In this document: positions 6,101 to 6,219 of the stretch, piece after piece | Layout: each line of letters begins with the position of its first letter | Position numbering within the stretch: the stretch's first letter is position 1 | Assembly: GCA_016703945.1 (NCBI GenBank) | Contig: JADJBC010000037.1 | Coordinates: 1 to 6,219, forward strand | Source of the DNA: Candidatus Aalborgicola danicus | GTDB lineage: Bacteria; Pseudomonadota; Gammaproteobacteria; Burkholderiales; Burkholderiaceae_C | Length of the DNA: 6,219 nt | Reading direction: 5' to 3' | The notes under the pieces: model-generated | Database searches by the model: none | What the model saw: the letters and a program-made list of their open reading frames with translations, nothing else | What the model was told of the DNA's origin: nothing | Program-made: the position numbers and the translations under genes

Positions 6101-6219
6101 GCGAATCTCACCTGCGGCGTGGCAGCACCTGCATTTCCTGGGGCACTATGCTTTCAGAGACAAGCGCAATCCGATTGATTTGGAAGCTGTTTTGGCGGGG
6201 ATTGATTGGGAGGCGACAG
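3171..6219 (+). CDS. tnpA: TnpA, Tn3-family DDE transposase (C-terminal end cut by window edge)
   Basis: The replicative transposase of the element. It reads without a stop for 1016 codons to the window edge, close to the usual length of about 1000 residues, so only a few residues are probably missing. The N-terminal DUF4158-type DNA-binding region covers about residues 5-175 ('KRLTILSDAEKVALYGLP' onward, through 'LVSQHIVRPGYSTLQELI'). The C-terminal Tn3 DDE domain spans about 580-990. Candidate catalytic residues are Asp705 in 'GSVDGQKF', Asp777 in 'TITGDMHSIN' and Glu909 in 'NRIESYHQLR', with spacings of 72 and 132 that resemble Tn3 (689, 765, 895). 'SPAAWQHLHFLGHYAFRD' matches the usual end of the family. 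The ATG comes 12 nt after the tnpR stop with no clear Shine-Dalgarno, suggesting coupled translation. No frameshift was seen, so the enzyme looks intact. Confidence 0.93.
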   Translation, partial: MRNNPGKRLTILSDAEKVALYGLPDFDDFQRVEFLAMTDAERTLALRRKGFEEQIYCLLQIGYFKAKQAFFHFSLADASPNDIGFLLQRYFPGKELTSTSKPLSKRQYYAQRDDISNLFGYRLCSEADLPSLLEKATLLARTDVAPTFLLAELMVFLVSQHIVRPGYSTLQELITNALTAERDRLEQLVESALTDATRAALQELLMGDNTLSDLAALKQDAKSFRYRQMGLERQKRLTLAPLYTIAKTLLPSLDISQLNIAYYASLANFYTIYDLRRFKPGQTNLYLLCYAWQRYRQLTDNIVEAFAYQARHLEDDTKAVATQQAAKIHNERQQATPRVGELLLLYVDDSLTDMTPFGTVRGKAFRIMPEEKLRSTGKLLTETPVSQMDLRWQAVDKQSGLCTKNLRPLATALDFASSSASGKVWLAALQWMNEVFAGHKRLATQPLEDIPQRTIPTRLRNFLLSFDEEGKPVGLRADRYEFWVYRQLRKRLDAGDIYLDDSVQHRRFADDLVSMEAKADALKALNIPWLREPADQTLDALFVELDEQWRAFDSELRSGKLTHLEFDPVKQTLTWHRPKADKDKQLQQGFYGKLQPRDVADVFRFVNERCNFLSAMTPLQPRYAKKVADADSLMAVIIAQAMNHGNFKMAETCDIPYHVLEATHQQHLRPATLIEASDILSNFIASLPIFPYYSIDMDVLYGSVDGQKFAAASPTLKARHSRKYFGKDRGVVAYTLLANHVALQTQMLGANQHESYWVFDICYNNTSDIRPTTITGDMHSINMANFAILHWFGMNLAPRFTNLHAQLKHLYRGPDQEGYADFLIQPVGQIDRHLIAAEKSNLDHIAATLGLKEMSQSVLVRKICTLSGHHRTRKALFEYDKLIRTIYTLRYLRDPQMQRDVHRSENRIESYHQLRSTIAQVNGKKELTGRTDLEVEISNQCGRLIANVVIAYNSMLLSGLLGRHLAVGNEKALDLLRRISPAAWQHLHFLGHYAFRDKRNPIDLEAVLAGIDWEAT

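Larger units (their letters stand above)
1029..6219 (+). mobile_element. Tn3-family transposon with fitAB-like toxin-antitoxin operon (right end outside window)
   Basis: From the left the element contains a terminal repeat starting GGGGTTCC at 1029, a leftward operon (unknown protein, PIN toxin, RHH antitoxin), a res/promoter region, then rightward tnpR and tnpA. The left boundary is set by the point where KfrA homology ends and the GGGG typical of Tn3-family termini begins. Tn3-family elements duplicate 5 bp of target, so the flank 'aggag' (1024-1028) should recur just outside the other end. tnpA reaches the window edge and the right terminal repeat is not visible, but it should be very close because TnpA is already 1016 residues long, about full length. 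Transposition is replicative, with TnpR resolving the cointegrate. Confidence 0.85.

Noticed and set aside
1..6219. Defence island or CRISPR-like system
   Set aside because: No evenly spaced repeats and no nuclease, helicase or effector genes other than the PIN toxin. The content is explained by an IS, a disrupted kfrA and a Tn3-family transposon with a toxin-antitoxin operon.

Overview
This window is a stack of mobile DNA on a proteobacterial replicon, most likely a plasmid of a beta- or gammaproteobacterium. The host guess rests on the moderately high GC, the KfrA-type plasmid regulator and the Tn3-family and IS5-type elements; no housekeeping gene is present to settle it.

Layout. (1) Positions 1 to about 521 hold the 3' end of an IS5-type insertion sequence: the C-terminal half of its DDE transposase, then about 145 bp of non-coding IS DNA, probably ending near the motif at 504-521. 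(2) About 522-1028 is host backbone: the upstream region, promoter, candidate operator and first 84 codons of a kfrA-like gene. (3) At 1029 kfrA is cut by the left end of a Tn3-family transposon that fills the rest of the window and runs off its right edge.

The transposon has two tandem copies of a GGGGTTCC-type terminal repeat (1029-1071 and 1102-1144). Next comes a leftward three-gene operon: a FitA-like ribbon-helix-helix antitoxin, a FitB/VapC-type PIN-domain toxin and an unrecognised 180-residue protein whose reading frame ends inside the inner repeat. An intergenic region (2364-2573) follows, with overlapping inverted repeats and candidate divergent promoters, and it is the expected place for res. 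Rightward from there are tnpR (serine resolvase) and tnpA (DDE transposase), open for 1016 codons without a stop up to the window end.

How it works together (inference from family knowledge). TnpA makes the cointegrate by replicative transposition and TnpR resolves it at res. The FitAB-like pair is probably autoregulated from the region it shares with res/tnpR and would favour retention of the transposon or its carrier. Toxin-antitoxin pairs beside res are a known theme in Tn3-family elements. The less usual parts are the third operon gene, the doubled terminal repeat, and the tnpR-tnpA junction, where both genes share one reading frame separated by one stop and four codons. I found no CRISPR array, tRNA, rRNA, resistance gene or metabolic gene, and no clear evidence of a wholly new system.
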